Assembly: GCA_015056565.1 (NCBI GenBank)
Contig: SVGB01000001.1
Span: 62,001-126,000 of the forward strand
DNA: 64,000 nucleotides
Direction of reading: 5' to 3'
From: Butyrivibrio sp.
Lineage (GTDB): Bacteria; Bacillota; Clostridia; Lachnospirales; Lachnospiraceae
Part shown: positions 52,822 through 62,849 of the stretch, one piece after another
Position numbering within the stretch: position 1 is the first letter of the stretch
Layout: the number at the start of each line of letters is the position of its first letter
The notes under the pieces: generated by a model
Databases searched by the model: none
What the model was told of the DNA's origin: nothing
What the model saw: the letters and a program-made list of their open reading frames with translations, nothing else
Made by a program: the position numbers and the translations under genes

Positions 52822-54030
52822 TTATTTAATATCACACACGATTGTCATATCAATTCTGTTGCCCTTAACACCAACCAAAACGTCCTTGGCAAGGCTTGCC
52901 ACGATGGACTTTTCAAGCTCATCCCAAGCCTCCTTAACTTCTTCGCCAGCGTCGATATTCTCTTTAAGAGCATCCCTGTACTCGTAAAGGGACCACATGA
53001 TTCCTGAATCTGCCATTCCCTCAACTCCGTTGTACATACCCATTGTACCATAATTGACAAAGCCACCGCCATACTCCTGCTGAAGTTTCATGACGTTGCT
53101 GTAATTTAAGAGACCATTTTCAATGATGTCTCCAATCTTGCCCATGAAGCCCTTAACCAGAGTATTCTCTTTCTGAGAAGCAACTCCAAGAAGTCCTTCC
53201 TTCTTGTCCTGGCTCATCTCTGTCTTACCTGATACTCTTATGCAGCACTCGTGATTATACTTTTCAAACCAGATGGCAGCGTGATAATCAGCTGTGAGAG
53301 CCTTGAGCATTCCAACAGTTTCTTCGAAGAGAAGCTTCATGTGAACTGCATCCTTAGGCTTAAGTTCAAGATCTTCCAAAAGCTCATCAACCTTCTTGAA
53401 GGACTGGATATCATTCTTTTTATTGCTGTCTATAAATGTAAATGGTGTAATAGCCTGTGGAACTCTTGATCCAACAGTACTGAGGGCCTCGGAGAAGTCC
53501 TTGGTAACAACCATTCTTACTGTGCTCTTATCTACGTATACATCGATATCATCTGCAAGCTTGGCAACAAGTGATCTCTCAAGATCATCCCATGCTTCCT
53601 GTGAGTAGGGATCTTCTTCTCTCTTGGTGTAAACCTCCTGGAGATAATCCTTTAAGTTCCACTCCTCGTCATCAATTCCCTGCATGAGGAACATTGATTT
53701 AAGGACACCAAAGAAGCCTTTCTCACTGCTGTTCTCACCTGAGCTTGATACAGAGATAAGCTCCTGCTGCTTAGCCTTGTCCATATGATTTTCTGCTGAG
53801 AGGTAAATCCTGGTTACTCTGCTTGTTCCCTCAAGCCAGAAATCCATGATACCTAACCCGATAATGGATTTCGCAAGCCTTAAAACTTCCTCACACAAAA
53901 GCTTAAGTCTTAGCTGATCCTTGTCCTTAAGACCCACATCAAAGATATAATCATCGATCAGCTGATTTGCACCTTCTAGTTTTGCTTCTACGTCAGCAAT
54001 TTTTATATGACTTGTCTCTACGTATCGCAT
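52822..54030 (-). CDS. Tandem RsbW-like (degenerate GHKL) protein
   Basis: The 402-residue protein has two similar halves, each beginning with an N-box-like helix: LRLKLLCEEVLRLAKSII (about 45) and VHMKLLFEETVGMLKAL (about 245). Both end in a segment of the form DLERSLVAKLADDIDVYV or ELEKSIVASLAKDVLVGV. This pattern fits RsbW/SpoIIAB-type GHKL domains but the N-box Asn and the glycine boxes are not visible, so kinase activity is doubtful. As the gene before a STAS protein, it is likely its binding partner. A GAGGAGG site precedes the start. Confidence 0.65.
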   Translation of the reverse strand: MRYVETSHIKIADVEAKLEGANQLIDDYIFDVGLKDKDQLRLKLLCEEVLRLAKSIIGLGIMDFWLEGTSRVTRIYLSAENHMDKAKQQELISVSSSGENSSEKGFFGVLKSMFLMQGIDDEEWNLKDYLQEVYTKREEDPYSQEAWDDLERSLVAKLADDIDVYVDKSTVRMVVTKDFSEALSTVGSRVPQAITPFTFIDSNKKNDIQSFKKVDELLEDLELKPKDAVHMKLLFEETVGMLKALTADYHAAIWFEKYNHECCIRVSGKTEMSQDKKEGLLGVASQKENTLVKGFMGKIGDIIENGLLNYSNVMKLQQEYGGGFVNYGTMGMYNGVEGMADSGIMWSLYEYRDALKENIDAGEEVKEAWDELEKSIVASLAKDVLVGVKGNRIDMTIVCDIK

Positions 54031-54073
54031 ATTCCCTCCTCATATATCATTATATCATTCATGATATCACATT

Positions 54074-54997
54074 TTAGTGCACAAGTGCATCAGCAATATC
54101 TTTTTGCATATCAATAGCAGCAGCCCTTGCAGCATCACCAACTCTGCCATCTGCAAACTGCTTGTAGTTATCACTCTTCCATGCAGCAATAATACCTCTT
54201 GAGGAATTGACGATCGCTCCGAGGCCATCCTTATTAAAGAAGTGAACAAGGTCTTTTCCCTTGCCGCCCTGAGCTCCATAGCCAGGAACCAGAATGTAGG
54301 CATGAGGCATGATCTGTCTGAGCACCTTGCCCATCTCAGGATATGTTGCGCCAACAACTGCTCCAACGTTACTGTAGGAGCCGTCCATGGACTCAAGTCC
54401 CCACTTCTCTACCTGCTCTCCAACTATCTCATAAAGAGGGCGTCCATCAATGAGCCTGTCCTGGAACTCTCCGCTTGATGGGTTGGAAGTCTTAACAAGA
54501 ACAAAGATTCCCTTGTCCTCTCTGTTGCACACATCGATAAATGGCTTTACTCCGTCAGATCCAAGATATGGATTGACTGTGGCGAAATCTTCATCAAAGC
54601 CTCTGAAAGATTCGCCTTCAATTGTTACGCTTCCAAGATGTCCGACAGCGTAAGACTCTGATGTTGAACCAATATCGCCTCTCTTGATATCTCCAATAAC
54701 AATAAGACCCTTTTCCTTGCAGTACTCCACTGTCTTTTTAAAGGTGATAAGCCCAGGAATGCCCAGCTCTTCATACATGGCAATCTGGGGTTTGACTGCA
54801 GGAACAATATCGTAAATACTGTCGATGATCTCCTTGTTGAACTGCCAGAAGGCTTCAGCTGCGCCCTCTAAGTTTTTGCCTTTTTCTTCAAAGCATCTCT
54901 CCTTCATGGAATCGGGAATAAAAGAGAGCTTTGGGTCCAGTCCCACCACAATGGGTGCGCCTGTTTTTTCAATCTTGTCGATCAGTTTGGAAATCAT
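54074..54997 (-). CDS. pyrF: Orotidine 5'-phosphate decarboxylase
   Basis: The 307-residue enzyme makes UMP by removing the carboxylate of orotidine monophosphate, the last step of de novo pyrimidine synthesis. VVGLDPKLSF is the N-terminal substrate motif. The catalytic block DIKRGDIGSTSESYA (about 100) gives the Asp-Lys-Asp triad, and VPGYGAQGGKG follows. Size and motifs fit the longer type 2 PyrF. It has no link to the CIS except position; it lies 29 bases after the response regulator gene and 43 bases before the tandem RsbW-like gene. Confidence 0.95.
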   Translation of the reverse strand: MISKLIDKIEKTGAPIVVGLDPKLSFIPDSMKERCFEEKGKNLEGAAEAFWQFNKEIIDSIYDIVPAVKPQIAMYEELGIPGLITFKKTVEYCKEKGLIVIGDIKRGDIGSTSESYAVGHLGSVTIEGESFRGFDEDFATVNPYLGSDGVKPFIDVCNREDKGIFVLVKTSNPSSGEFQDRLIDGRPLYEIVGEQVEKWGLESMDGSYSNVGAVVGATYPEMGKVLRQIMPHAYILVPGYGAQGGKGKDLVHFFNKDGLGAIVNSSRGIIAAWKSDNYKQFADGRVGDAARAAAIDMQKDIADALVH

Positions 54998-55025
54998 TTT
55001 AAGTCTACCTTCCTTGATGTATTTT

Positions 55026-55799
55026 TTATCTGTTCGCTCTTGCCTCCATCAGCAAGAAGAACTCATCAATGGATCCGATGAGCTTTTCCTTGGGCATGGA
55101 TTTAAGAAGATACTTAGCTGGCTTAAGAGACACTACCTTCATTACAGACTCTTTGTCATCCTTGGCTGTAAGGAAAATGACCGGTATATTCTTGAGCTTA
55201 CTGCTCTCTCTCATGGCCTTTAAAACTTCAGGGCCGCTCATTACCGGCATTTCATAGTCAAGGAGCACCAGATCTACATGGGTCTGCTCAAGGAAAGTAA
55301 GTGCGATCTTGCCTGAGCTTGCCATGTACACGTGGTACTTAACTGACAGCCAGGTCTTCATCATCCTGAGCATTGCTCCATCATCATCTATTATGAGTAC
55401 CTTTTTTCTAAGGCTCTCATCAACAGCGCTGTAGTCCACCACCATATCCAGGTGGTCAGTCAGAACCTTTACGTCCAAAGGTCTTAGGTACGTCTCCTGA
55501 ATTTTCTCTTTTGCTATAAATGAAGTAGCCAGTGTCAGCTCCTCATTATTACCTATGAGATACAAAAGAAATCTCTCTGAATCAATGTGTTCATCCAGAT
55601 ACTTAAAGAGCGGAATATTATCCGCAGTCAGATCTCCCAAGTAAAGAATATATATCTCTGGCCTTCCCTGTATACTGTCGATCGCATCAGGAAAGGGCAT
55701 AGCCGTCTCAACCTTGTAATCACTTTTTTGAAGTCCCACTGATATGGCGTTTATCATAAAACTCTTTTGAACACCGATCAGTAATACTCTCTTGTCCAT
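55026..55799 (-). CDS. Double-receiver response regulator without output domain
   Basis: The 257-residue protein has an N-terminal REC-like half (about 1-120) lacking a clear phospho-Asp and a canonical REC domain (about 130-250), with the acidic pair IIDDDGAM, phospho-acceptor LLDYEMP, and the conserved Thr and Lys in FLTAKDD and KYLLKS. No DNA-binding or enzymatic output is present, so it probably acts through protein contacts. It is 40 bases downstream of the hybrid kinase, its likely partner. Confidence 0.88.
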   Translation of the reverse strand: MDKRVLLIGVQKSFMINAISVGLQKSDYKVETAMPFPDAIDSIQGRPEIYILYLGDLTADNIPLFKYLDEHIDSERFLLYLIGNNEELTLATSFIAKEKIQETYLRPLDVKVLTDHLDMVVDYSAVDESLRKKVLIIDDDGAMLRMMKTWLSVKYHVYMASSGKIALTFLEQTHVDLVLLDYEMPVMSGPEVLKAMRESSKLKNIPVIFLTAKDDKESVMKVVSLKPAKYLLKSMPKEKLIGSIDEFFLLMEARANR

Positions 55800-55839
55800 T
55801 AAATAACCTCGCTACATAACTTTTCACAGTCACTACATT

Positions 55840-58800
55840 TCACAATACATTTAAAAGTCCATCTCTGTCAACTGCCGCAAGAAGGCGCTTGATTTCAAGG
55901 AATTTGTTCTTGTAATCATTAGGAATCCTATATCCTTCAAGCATTTCAACAATGTCGTCAGCGCTGTCAAAAAATGACCCGGAGACAAATTCTTTTATGG
56001 AGGCAAAAGCTCCCTCCAGCTCCTCCGGACTTATAAGGGGCTTTCCATTATCGTCCTCTGCAAAAAGAACTTCCAGCTTTTTGTCATAGCTCCTGTAGAG
56101 ACTAAGAAGCTCCGGAGTCAGCACTTCGATCTCATCAATGTCGCCGCCATTTCCACAGGCCTCAAGGTACTCAGCCTTTTCAGAAAGGTCCAGGGCGCCG
56201 ATTGCCCTTGCAGAACTTTTAAGGCCATGAACGTAGATGGTGTAGTCTTTTATGTTCTTTTCCATCTCATAGCGCTCTATGCGCCCTGCTCTCTCATCGA
56301 TGGACAGCCAGAAATCCCGCATTACATCCCTTACAGCCACAGCAGATCCGCATCTGTCAATTGCAGAGTTGATGTCAATACCATTTATCTTCAAAAGCTC
56401 CTGCATGACTTCTTTTTCTTTTATGTCATTGCCAGATTCCTGATCCACATAAGCCATATCGCCAGGCCTTGAAACCTTGTCCTTAGGAAGATATGACAGG
56501 ATCATCTCCTCAAGCTTCATAGGGTCAACTGGCTTTGACATATAATTGGTAAAGCCCTCTCTGAAATACATTTCACGGGAGCCCGATATAGCGTTAGCTG
56601 TCAGGGCAATGACAGGGGTATCGCTATTAGGATTATCTTTCATCTCTTTCATAGCGTGGAAAGTCTGGATTCCATCCATCTCAGGCATTCTGTGGTCAAG
56701 GAAGATGATATCGTACTTGTCGTTCTTAACAAGATCCAGTGCCTCCATTCCGCTGGTGGCGGTAACGATCTGCATCTTGGTCTGCTTAAGAAGCCCTTCG
56801 ATAACAGTAAGGTTTGTTCTCGTATCATCAACAACAAGGATCCTGGCACCTTCTGCCTGGAAGCTTTCCTTGTAGCCATGGGTATCGCCCTTTGACTCCT
56901 TAACCCTCTGGGCAAAGTCCCCAACCTTGTCCCAGCTTATTACTTTCTGCCTTATGACAAAAGAAAATACGCTTCCCTTACCATATTCGCTGTTAACTTC
57001 AAGTTTGCTGTCCATAAGCCCAAGAAGGCTGGTGACAATGCTGATGCCAAGGCCTGTCCCTTCAATGGTCCTGTTCCTCTTTACATCAATCCTCTCAAAG
57101 GCGGTAAGGAGCTTGTCCATATCCTCATGTCTTATTCCGATTCCGGTATCAGAGACACTGACCCTAAGATCAATGTAATCCTCGTCATCATCGAAGAGTT
57201 CTTCATTTTTACCTTCTTCGTAGGAGACCTTAAGGGTAACAGCCCCTTCTTCAGTGTATTTAACGGCATTGGTTATGATATTGATCATGCACTGCTTGAT
57301 CCTTATTTCATCGCCAAATAAGATGTGAGGGATATTCTCATCCACATCTACAAACAGCTTAAGGCTCTTTTCCCTGGCCCTCATCTCAGACATATTGACG
57401 ATATCGTTCATAAGGGATCCAAGTTCGTACTCCACAGGGATGATCTCCATCTTGCCTGCTTCGATCTTGGAAAAGTCCAGGATATCGTTGATAAGAGCAA
57501 GGAGAGTTTTACCAGAACTCTGGATGTCTCTGGCATATCCCAATATCTCCGGATCCTTGCATTCCCTGAGTATCATTTCATCAAAGCCAAGGACTGCGTT
57601 TATAGGAGTCCTGATCTCATGTGAGATGCTTGAAAGGAACCTGGACTTGGCCTCATTGGCTGACTTGGCGTTCTGAAGCTGGTCCTCAATGGACTGCCTG
57701 GTCTTAACAAGTTCTATGTATTCAACCAGTCTGTACACAGTAAGATCCATAGCGTGATACAGATCTTCAATCTCATCATTGGTGCGGATATCAATGTCAT
57801 GTACCGCCTTGATGCTGGCATTCAGATGTCCTTCCTTGGCATTGTAGATACCCGCCATAGCCTTGGACATGGTCCTTATTGGCCTTGCGATCCTGTACTG
57901 GGCATATCTGTTTACAAACACTGCAAGGGGGATAACAATGATAGATATCAGCATGGCAAGGCGAACGCTGTAGCGGTAATTGATCCAGCCATTTCTCATA
58001 AAGGTACCTGTCAGATCCTGATTCCCATTTTTACTTTCCTCGATCAGTTCTCTGCTAACCTTACTCTCAATTCTCTCAGTACTGGTCATATCCGCATAGT
58101 CATAAGCAGAACTTGTGATACCAGATTGTATCTGTGCATAGTCCTTCATTGTAGGTATCAGGGTATTGGAAGCAAACTCAGCAGAAAGTCCCAGTACCAG
58201 CGCCTCAAAGACGATGATGTTCATCACAACACTGCCTATTTTGGACCTGTGCTCAACCTCATACTTCTCATCTTCAGACAGAATATCTGTATTTACATAG
58301 TACTTACCGTTTACGAAAAAAACCTTCGTTTTATCAGGGAGTTTTTTTAGGATCAGATATACCAAAAGACTGCCAATAAAGCATCCTGGAAACTCATTTA
58401 AAAAGAAAAAGAAAACCTGGGAAGCAGTAATGACAAAGATTCCATCATCACTAAGGAGCATGAGAAGTATGCCCCAGAAAGTGCCAACCAGGTTCATCAT
58501 AAAGAATGTAACTGCAAAGACCTTGTACCATTTGTTAAACCAGCGTCTTCTGGTAATAAGATCAACAACACATACCACTACAAGATATATAAAAGTGAGA
58601 TATGAAAAAGAGCTGCTGATAAAAGTCCTGTGAAGGAACACCAAAAGGACACTGACAAGGCCCGGTATGCTCCCACCAAGGGCTGTGGTTATCATTATTG
58701 GAATGTACCTCATTGCATACACAACCCCAGCAGTACCAAAGCCTGTCCCATCAAGATAGGGCATGGCATTGGTATAAAAGATCGTATAGGTTGAAGTTAA

Positions 58801-58881
58801 GAGGATCATAACAATATTGATAATGTCCGACTTAATGTTCCTCTGTTCCTTGGGTCTGCCTATGATGCTGAGTACATCCAT
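55840..58881 (-). CDS. Hybrid histidine kinase with HPt domain
   Basis: At 1013 residues it has an N-terminal block of about six membrane helices (20-195) and a further pair flanking an extracellular loop (about 217-330). A HAMP region follows, then HisKA with SHEIRTPINAVLG, HATPase with NIITNAVKYTEEG, DTGIGI and GTGLGISI, REC with ILVVDD and FLDHRMP, and an HPt domain with HGLKSSARAIGA. This is a full phosphorelay. It lies 30 bases downstream of the hydrogenase gene and upstream of the response regulator. Confidence 0.93.
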   Translation of the reverse strand: MDVLSIIGRPKEQRNIKSDIINIVMILLTSTYTIFYTNAMPYLDGTGFGTAGVVYAMRYIPIMITTALGGSIPGLVSVLLVFLHRTFISSSFSYLTFIYLVVVCVVDLITRRRWFNKWYKVFAVTFFMMNLVGTFWGILLMLLSDDGIFVITASQVFFFFLNEFPGCFIGSLLVYLILKKLPDKTKVFFVNGKYYVNTDILSEDEKYEVEHRSKIGSVVMNIIVFEALVLGLSAEFASNTLIPTMKDYAQIQSGITSSAYDYADMTSTERIESKVSRELIEESKNGNQDLTGTFMRNGWINYRYSVRLAMLISIIVIPLAVFVNRYAQYRIARPIRTMSKAMAGIYNAKEGHLNASIKAVHDIDIRTNDEIEDLYHAMDLTVYRLVEYIELVKTRQSIEDQLQNAKSANEAKSRFLSSISHEIRTPINAVLGFDEMILRECKDPEILGYARDIQSSGKTLLALINDILDFSKIEAGKMEIIPVEYELGSLMNDIVNMSEMRAREKSLKLFVDVDENIPHILFGDEIRIKQCMINIITNAVKYTEEGAVTLKVSYEEGKNEELFDDDEDYIDLRVSVSDTGIGIRHEDMDKLLTAFERIDVKRNRTIEGTGLGISIVTSLLGLMDSKLEVNSEYGKGSVFSFVIRQKVISWDKVGDFAQRVKESKGDTHGYKESFQAEGARILVVDDTRTNLTVIEGLLKQTKMQIVTATSGMEALDLVKNDKYDIIFLDHRMPEMDGIQTFHAMKEMKDNPNSDTPVIALTANAISGSREMYFREGFTNYMSKPVDPMKLEEMILSYLPKDKVSRPGDMAYVDQESGNDIKEKEVMQELLKINGIDINSAIDRCGSAVAVRDVMRDFWLSIDERAGRIERYEMEKNIKDYTIYVHGLKSSARAIGALDLSEKAEYLEACGNGGDIDEIEVLTPELLSLYRSYDKKLEVLFAEDDNGKPLISPEELEGAFASIKEFVSGSFFDSADDIVEMLEGYRIPNDYKNKFLEIKRLLAAVDRDGLLNVL

Positions 58882-58911
58882 ATATATCGCCCCTCATAGC
58901 GGTATGAAAAA

Positions 58912-60384
58912 TCACATGTGTCCGTCTCTGTGCATCGAGAACTTATCCATTGGATAATTCTTAAGGTTTTCAAGTACTTTTCTGTCATCTGCCTTGGAGA
59001 GCAGTGTTTCTCTTGCCTTGTTTATATCACTGATGTTCTTATGTCTTGAAGGACCGCCTACACATCCACCAGGACAAACCATTCCCTCGATGAAGTCCTC
59101 CGGAAGTTTTCCTACCTTGAGGAGCGTAAGAGCTTTTTTGCACTCTGCTCCGCCTGCTGCCCTAAGGAGTTTGAGCTGTGATGTATCTTCGCCTCTCTCC
59201 TGCATGCACTCGATAACAGCATTGGCAACTCCGCCGCTGGCTGCAAAGCGCTTACCCCAGATAGAAGACTCCTGATAGTCCTCTGGAACTGGCTCAAACT
59301 TAACATCTTTAGATCTCATGAGGGCTCTGAGCTCTCCGTAAGTCACTACATAATCTGCATTATCAGGAACTGAAGTATCCTGCGCCTCAGATTTTTTAGC
59401 TATGCATGGTCCAATAAATACTGTTACACATCCAGGTCTTGTAGCCTTTAAGTATCTGGAAATAGCACACATAGGTGATACGGTGCTGGACATGTTCTCC
59501 TTGTACTGGTCAGGGAAGTGCTTCTTTAACATGTTGATAAACGCAGGGCAGCAGGAAGTTGTCATCTTATGGCCTTCCTTGTATGCTTCTGACCACTCCT
59601 CAGACTCGTAGGCTGCAGTCATATCTCCACCAAGACCAACTTCAACCATGTCTGCAAAACCGATCTTCTTAAGTCCCTCTTTGATGGAACCCATGGAGAT
59701 GTCCTCTCCAAACTGTCCCTCCGTTGCAGGTGCGCACATTGCAATAACTTCTTTTCCAGCCTTGATTTCTTTGATGATGTCCACAAGGAAAGTCTTACTT
59801 CCGATAGCAGCAAACGGGCAACTGTGAATACAGTGACCACACTGGATACACTTGTCCTCATCGATCTTGCAGTAGCCGTACTCGTCGTAGGTAATTGCGC
59901 CGACAGGGCAAGCTTTCTTACAAGGTCTTTCAAGGTGCACGATAGCGTTATAAGGACATGCATTTGCGCACATTCCGCACTCCTTGCACTTTGCAGGATC
60001 TATGTGCATGTGGGTATCACCAGGGGTGATGGCGCCAAACTTACAGGAACTAATGCAAGCCTTACCCATACAGAATCTGCAGTTATCAGTTACTGAATAT
60101 GCAGCGATAGGACACTCGTCGCAGGCTGGATCAATAACCTGTACAATATTCTTGGAATCAGGGTTGTAGCTCGGAGCCTTGGCGTTAGCAAGGTTGATCC
60201 TCTGACGTACAATCTCCCTCTCCTTATATACACAGCATCTGTACTCAGGCTTAGGGCCTGGGATCATCTTAAGTACAAGCTGTTCGATGTGCTCCTGATC
60301 GTTTTCATCATTCCACTCAAGTCTGCACACCTCTTCCATGATCTTGTGCTTAAAGCTGTTCATACTCGCATCATTTGTTACCAT
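58912..60384 (-). CDS. [FeFe] hydrogenase, group B-like
   Basis: The 490-residue protein has N-terminal ferredoxin-like [4Fe-4S] Cys clusters (CxxCxxxC and CIQCGHCIHSCP at about 130-195). The catalytic H-cluster motifs are TSCCPAFI (L1), IGPCIAKKSEA (L2) and GMVCPGGCVGGPSRH (L3). The L1 Ala-Phe in place of Gly-Trp and the L3 form fit group B. It would make or consume H2 with ferredoxin. A GGAGGAG site precedes the start. It is the first gene before a kinase-regulator pair, so hydrogen or redox state may be sensed. Confidence 0.88.
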   Translation of the reverse strand: MVTNDASMNSFKHKIMEEVCRLEWNDENDQEHIEQLVLKMIPGPKPEYRCCVYKEREIVRQRINLANAKAPSYNPDSKNIVQVIDPACDECPIAAYSVTDNCRFCMGKACISSCKFGAITPGDTHMHIDPAKCKECGMCANACPYNAIVHLERPCKKACPVGAITYDEYGYCKIDEDKCIQCGHCIHSCPFAAIGSKTFLVDIIKEIKAGKEVIAMCAPATEGQFGEDISMGSIKEGLKKIGFADMVEVGLGGDMTAAYESEEWSEAYKEGHKMTTSCCPAFINMLKKHFPDQYKENMSSTVSPMCAISRYLKATRPGCVTVFIGPCIAKKSEAQDTSVPDNADYVVTYGELRALMRSKDVKFEPVPEDYQESSIWGKRFAASGGVANAVIECMQERGEDTSQLKLLRAAGGAECKKALTLLKVGKLPEDFIEGMVCPGGCVGGPSRHKNISDINKARETLLSKADDRKVLENLKNYPMDKFSMHRDGHM

Positions 60385-60435
60385 AAAAAATCTCCTCCAA
60401 ATAACTCAAAACAAAATAGTATATCTTATATCAAA

Positions 60436-61026
60436 TCAGGGTTTTTTACTAAGATCTATGAGTCTGCCAAACTCAAGGCCCTTGGTGTCGTGGGTAGTGA
60501 TAACCAGTGGCCCGGTACCCTGTTTCTCTCTAATGTAGGCGATTGCCGCATTTCTTGATTCATCATCAAGCCCCGTAAAGGGTTCATCCATGATAAGAAC
60601 GTCGCTTGGTATCGCGCAGGCCCTGACTATTGCCACTCTGCGCCTCTGTCCGCCCGAGAGTTCTCTTACAGGTCTGAAAAGAGCTTCCTCAGGAAGCAGC
60701 TTTTTCAGCTCCTCTATAACAGTCTGTCTGAAGACCTTCTTACTGACCATGGTCACATTGGTGACCGCGTCATAATCTTCACATAGCCTGTCTTCCTGGA
60801 ACACAACACCGGAGTTGATATAAGGGTACTTGTAATCCCCAAGAAGCCCCACTGATCCGCTGTCCGGTTCATCAAGACCAAGTATCAGACGAAGCAGCGT
60901 CGTTTTTCCGCAGCCTGAAGGTCCTGTTAAAATGTAGCTGTGTTCCGATTCAATATTCAGATTAAAATTATCAAGTACCTTCTGTCCGTTAAAGGACTTG
61001 GATACATCTTTTACCTCTATTGTCAT
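60436..61026 (-). CDS. ABC transporter ATPase (SsuB/ThiZ type)
   Basis: The 196-residue protein has Walker A GPSGCGKT (about 36), Q-loop VFQED, signature LSGGQRR and Walker B VLIMDEP followed by the THD H-loop. It is shorter than typical importer ATPases, without the C-terminal helical extension. Together with the permease 8 bases upstream and the lipoprotein binding protein it forms a complete importer. Substrate is not decidable; sulfonate, pyrimidine or thiamine-precursor transport are all possible. AGGAATAG precedes the ATG. Confidence 0.92.
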   Translation of the reverse strand: MTIEVKDVSKSFNGQKVLDNFNLNIESEHSYILTGPSGCGKTTLLRLILGLDEPDSGSVGLLGDYKYPYINSGVVFQEDRLCEDYDAVTNVTMVSKKVFRQTVIEELKKLLPEEALFRPVRELSGGQRRRVAIVRACAIPSDVLIMDEPFTGLDDESRNAAIAYIREKQGTGPLVITTHDTKGLEFGRLIDLSKKP

Positions 61027-61034
61027 GTCTATTC

Positions 61035-61760
61035 CTAGATAAGGTCAAATAGTAGAGAAATAAGTTTCTCGCAGATAAATGAAATAAGGACAACAACTAT
61101 CGTCCATGCAAAAAGGTCTGCCGTCTCAAGATATATCTTTGAAAGATAAAGCCCATTGCCTATGGTTCCAAGAGGCTGACCGATAACCTCTGCAGCTATC
61201 CCGCTTTTAAAGCTCATGCCTATGGCCAGTTTAAAAGCGCTTTTGAAAAAAGGCTTAAGCTGCGGCAGGTAAATATACCTAAGAAGCCTTGTTCCTGGCA
61301 TGCGATAGACCTTTGCCATCTCAAGGAGTTTTACATCTGTACTCTTTAAGCCCTCAAGGGTATTGAGATACAGGATAGGAAAAACTACCATGGAACAGAT
61401 TACAATGGAAATATTCCTGCTGCCAAACCAGATCAGCAAAAGGATCACAAAGCTTGCTACCGGAATTGATTTAAGGGCAGAAACAAGAGGCCTTAGGAAA
61501 TCTTCAAGCCATGTCTTTAATCTGGCAAGGTAAGCAAGAACAATTCCAAGTAGTGATCCAATGACAAATCCCAAAAGGATCCTTCCTGTTGTCTGCCATA
61601 CGCTTCCCCAGAAAGTTGCTGTTCCCACAAGCCCAAGCAAGGCTATAACTGTATCTATTGGTCCTGCCAGCAATATTCTGTTATTTACTACAATGGCTGC
61701 CAGCTGCCAGATAATGACCCAGGCAGCTGTAGCCAGTATTCGTCTGAAACTTTTGGGCAT
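61035..61760 (-). CDS. ABC transporter permease (SsuC/ThiX type)
   Basis: The 241-residue protein has about six membrane helices and the BPD-type EAA-like loop (LEMAKVYRMPGTRLLRYIYLPQLKP, about 145-170) that contacts the ATPase. It is the only permease subunit and would form a homodimer. It lies between the binding protein and ATPase genes, with 40 and 8 base gaps, as in ssuABC operons. Confidence 0.92.
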   Translation of the reverse strand: MPKSFRRILATAAWVIIWQLAAIVVNNRILLAGPIDTVIALLGLVGTATFWGSVWQTTGRILLGFVIGSLLGIVLAYLARLKTWLEDFLRPLVSALKSIPVASFVILLLIWFGSRNISIVICSMVVFPILYLNTLEGLKSTDVKLLEMAKVYRMPGTRLLRYIYLPQLKPFFKSAFKLAIGMSFKSGIAAEVIGQPLGTIGNGLYLSKIYLETADLFAWTIVVVLISFICEKLISLLFDLI

Positions 61761-61800
61761 CTTACAATGTCCTTCTTTTCATTAGGTTTAGTACTATCTG

Positions 61801-62808
61801 TCAGCCCTCGTAGTAGAAATCATCTGATGGAAGGGCTCCTCCAACAGACTTAGGATCCTGCTCAAACAAAACTTCAAGATATCCTGAAAGTGTCTTCTTT
61901 ATATCTTTTCCTGAAATGCATACTGTTGCACAATTAGGAATAGCCTTCTTGGCAAGAGGCTCCTTGGCGATGATACCCTGGGAGACTGTAAGCTGTGCAG
62001 TCTTTTCAAGGTCTGATGTAGCTCTCTCTGCGCTGTACTTGTGAGCCTTGATGAAGGCATCTACAGCACCTTTGTGCTCCTTTAAAAAGCTGTTTGTTAC
62101 TACTGTTACACCAGTTACGATCTTGCAGGAATCATTGACTTTTTCCCACTCATCTTCAAACGCAAAAGCCACTTTCAGATCGCCATTCTGAAGGCACGCT
62201 GCTGTTACAAAGGGCTGTGGAAGTACAGCCACTGCTGTCTTGTCCTCTGAAAGGATTGAAACGATCTCTGTAGGCTCAGACTTAAACTCAACTCTGCAGT
62301 TATTGATACCATTCTTCTCAAGAAGGTATCTGAGTGTGTACTCAGGTGTAGCTCCCTGTCCTGTTGCATAAACTGTCCTGCCATCAAGGTCTGCAAGGGA
62401 AGTTACGCTCTCATCAGCAGTTACACAATTAAGAACTGAAAGGGTGTTTATATCTATTACAGAAACTCCGCCTTCTACCTTACTGTTCATAACACAGGCA
62501 ACATTTGAAGGCACAAGACCGATATCCACATTGCCGGCAACCATGGCTGCCATGATATCTGACCCCTGAGTGTACATCTCAAAATCACACTTTATCTCAG
62601 CGTCGCCGTTCTTGGAATCTTCTATAAGGTTTACAAGGCCAATAGTTGTTGGTCCCTTTAAAGCTGCAACTCTGATGGTCACATCGTCGACTGCTGCTGA
62701 TGCACCACAGCCTGTAAGAGCGCCTGCTACCATTCCAAGTACCATTACAAGGATCAGGGCAAGTGCTATGGTTGAAACTAACTTCTTAGATCTTCTACTG
62801 ATTGACAT
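61801..62808 (-). CDS. Lipoprotein solute-binding protein (NMT1/SsuA-like)
   Basis: The 335-residue protein has a signal peptide ending in a lipobox LTGC (Cys near 34), so it would be attached to the membrane. The fold is periplasmic-binding-protein-like, with residues about 40-330 matching the SsuA/NMT1 family (YTQGSDIMAAMVAGNVDIGLVPS, SLADLDGRTVYATGQG). The ligand is not predictable. The start is preceded by a GAAGG site about 12 bases away. Confidence 0.88.
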   Translation of the reverse strand: MSISRRSKKLVSTIALALILVMVLGMVAGALTGCGASAAVDDVTIRVAALKGPTTIGLVNLIEDSKNGDAEIKCDFEMYTQGSDIMAAMVAGNVDIGLVPSNVACVMNSKVEGGVSVIDINTLSVLNCVTADESVTSLADLDGRTVYATGQGATPEYTLRYLLEKNGINNCRVEFKSEPTEIVSILSEDKTAVAVLPQPFVTAACLQNGDLKVAFAFEDEWEKVNDSCKIVTGVTVVTNSFLKEHKGAVDAFIKAHKYSAERATSDLEKTAQLTVSQGIIAKEPLAKKAIPNCATVCISGKDIKKTLSGYLEVLFEQDPKSVGGALPSDDFYYEG

Positions 62809-62849
62809 AGTACCAAACTACCTTCTTTCTCTCATTTCTCTTACTTTTC

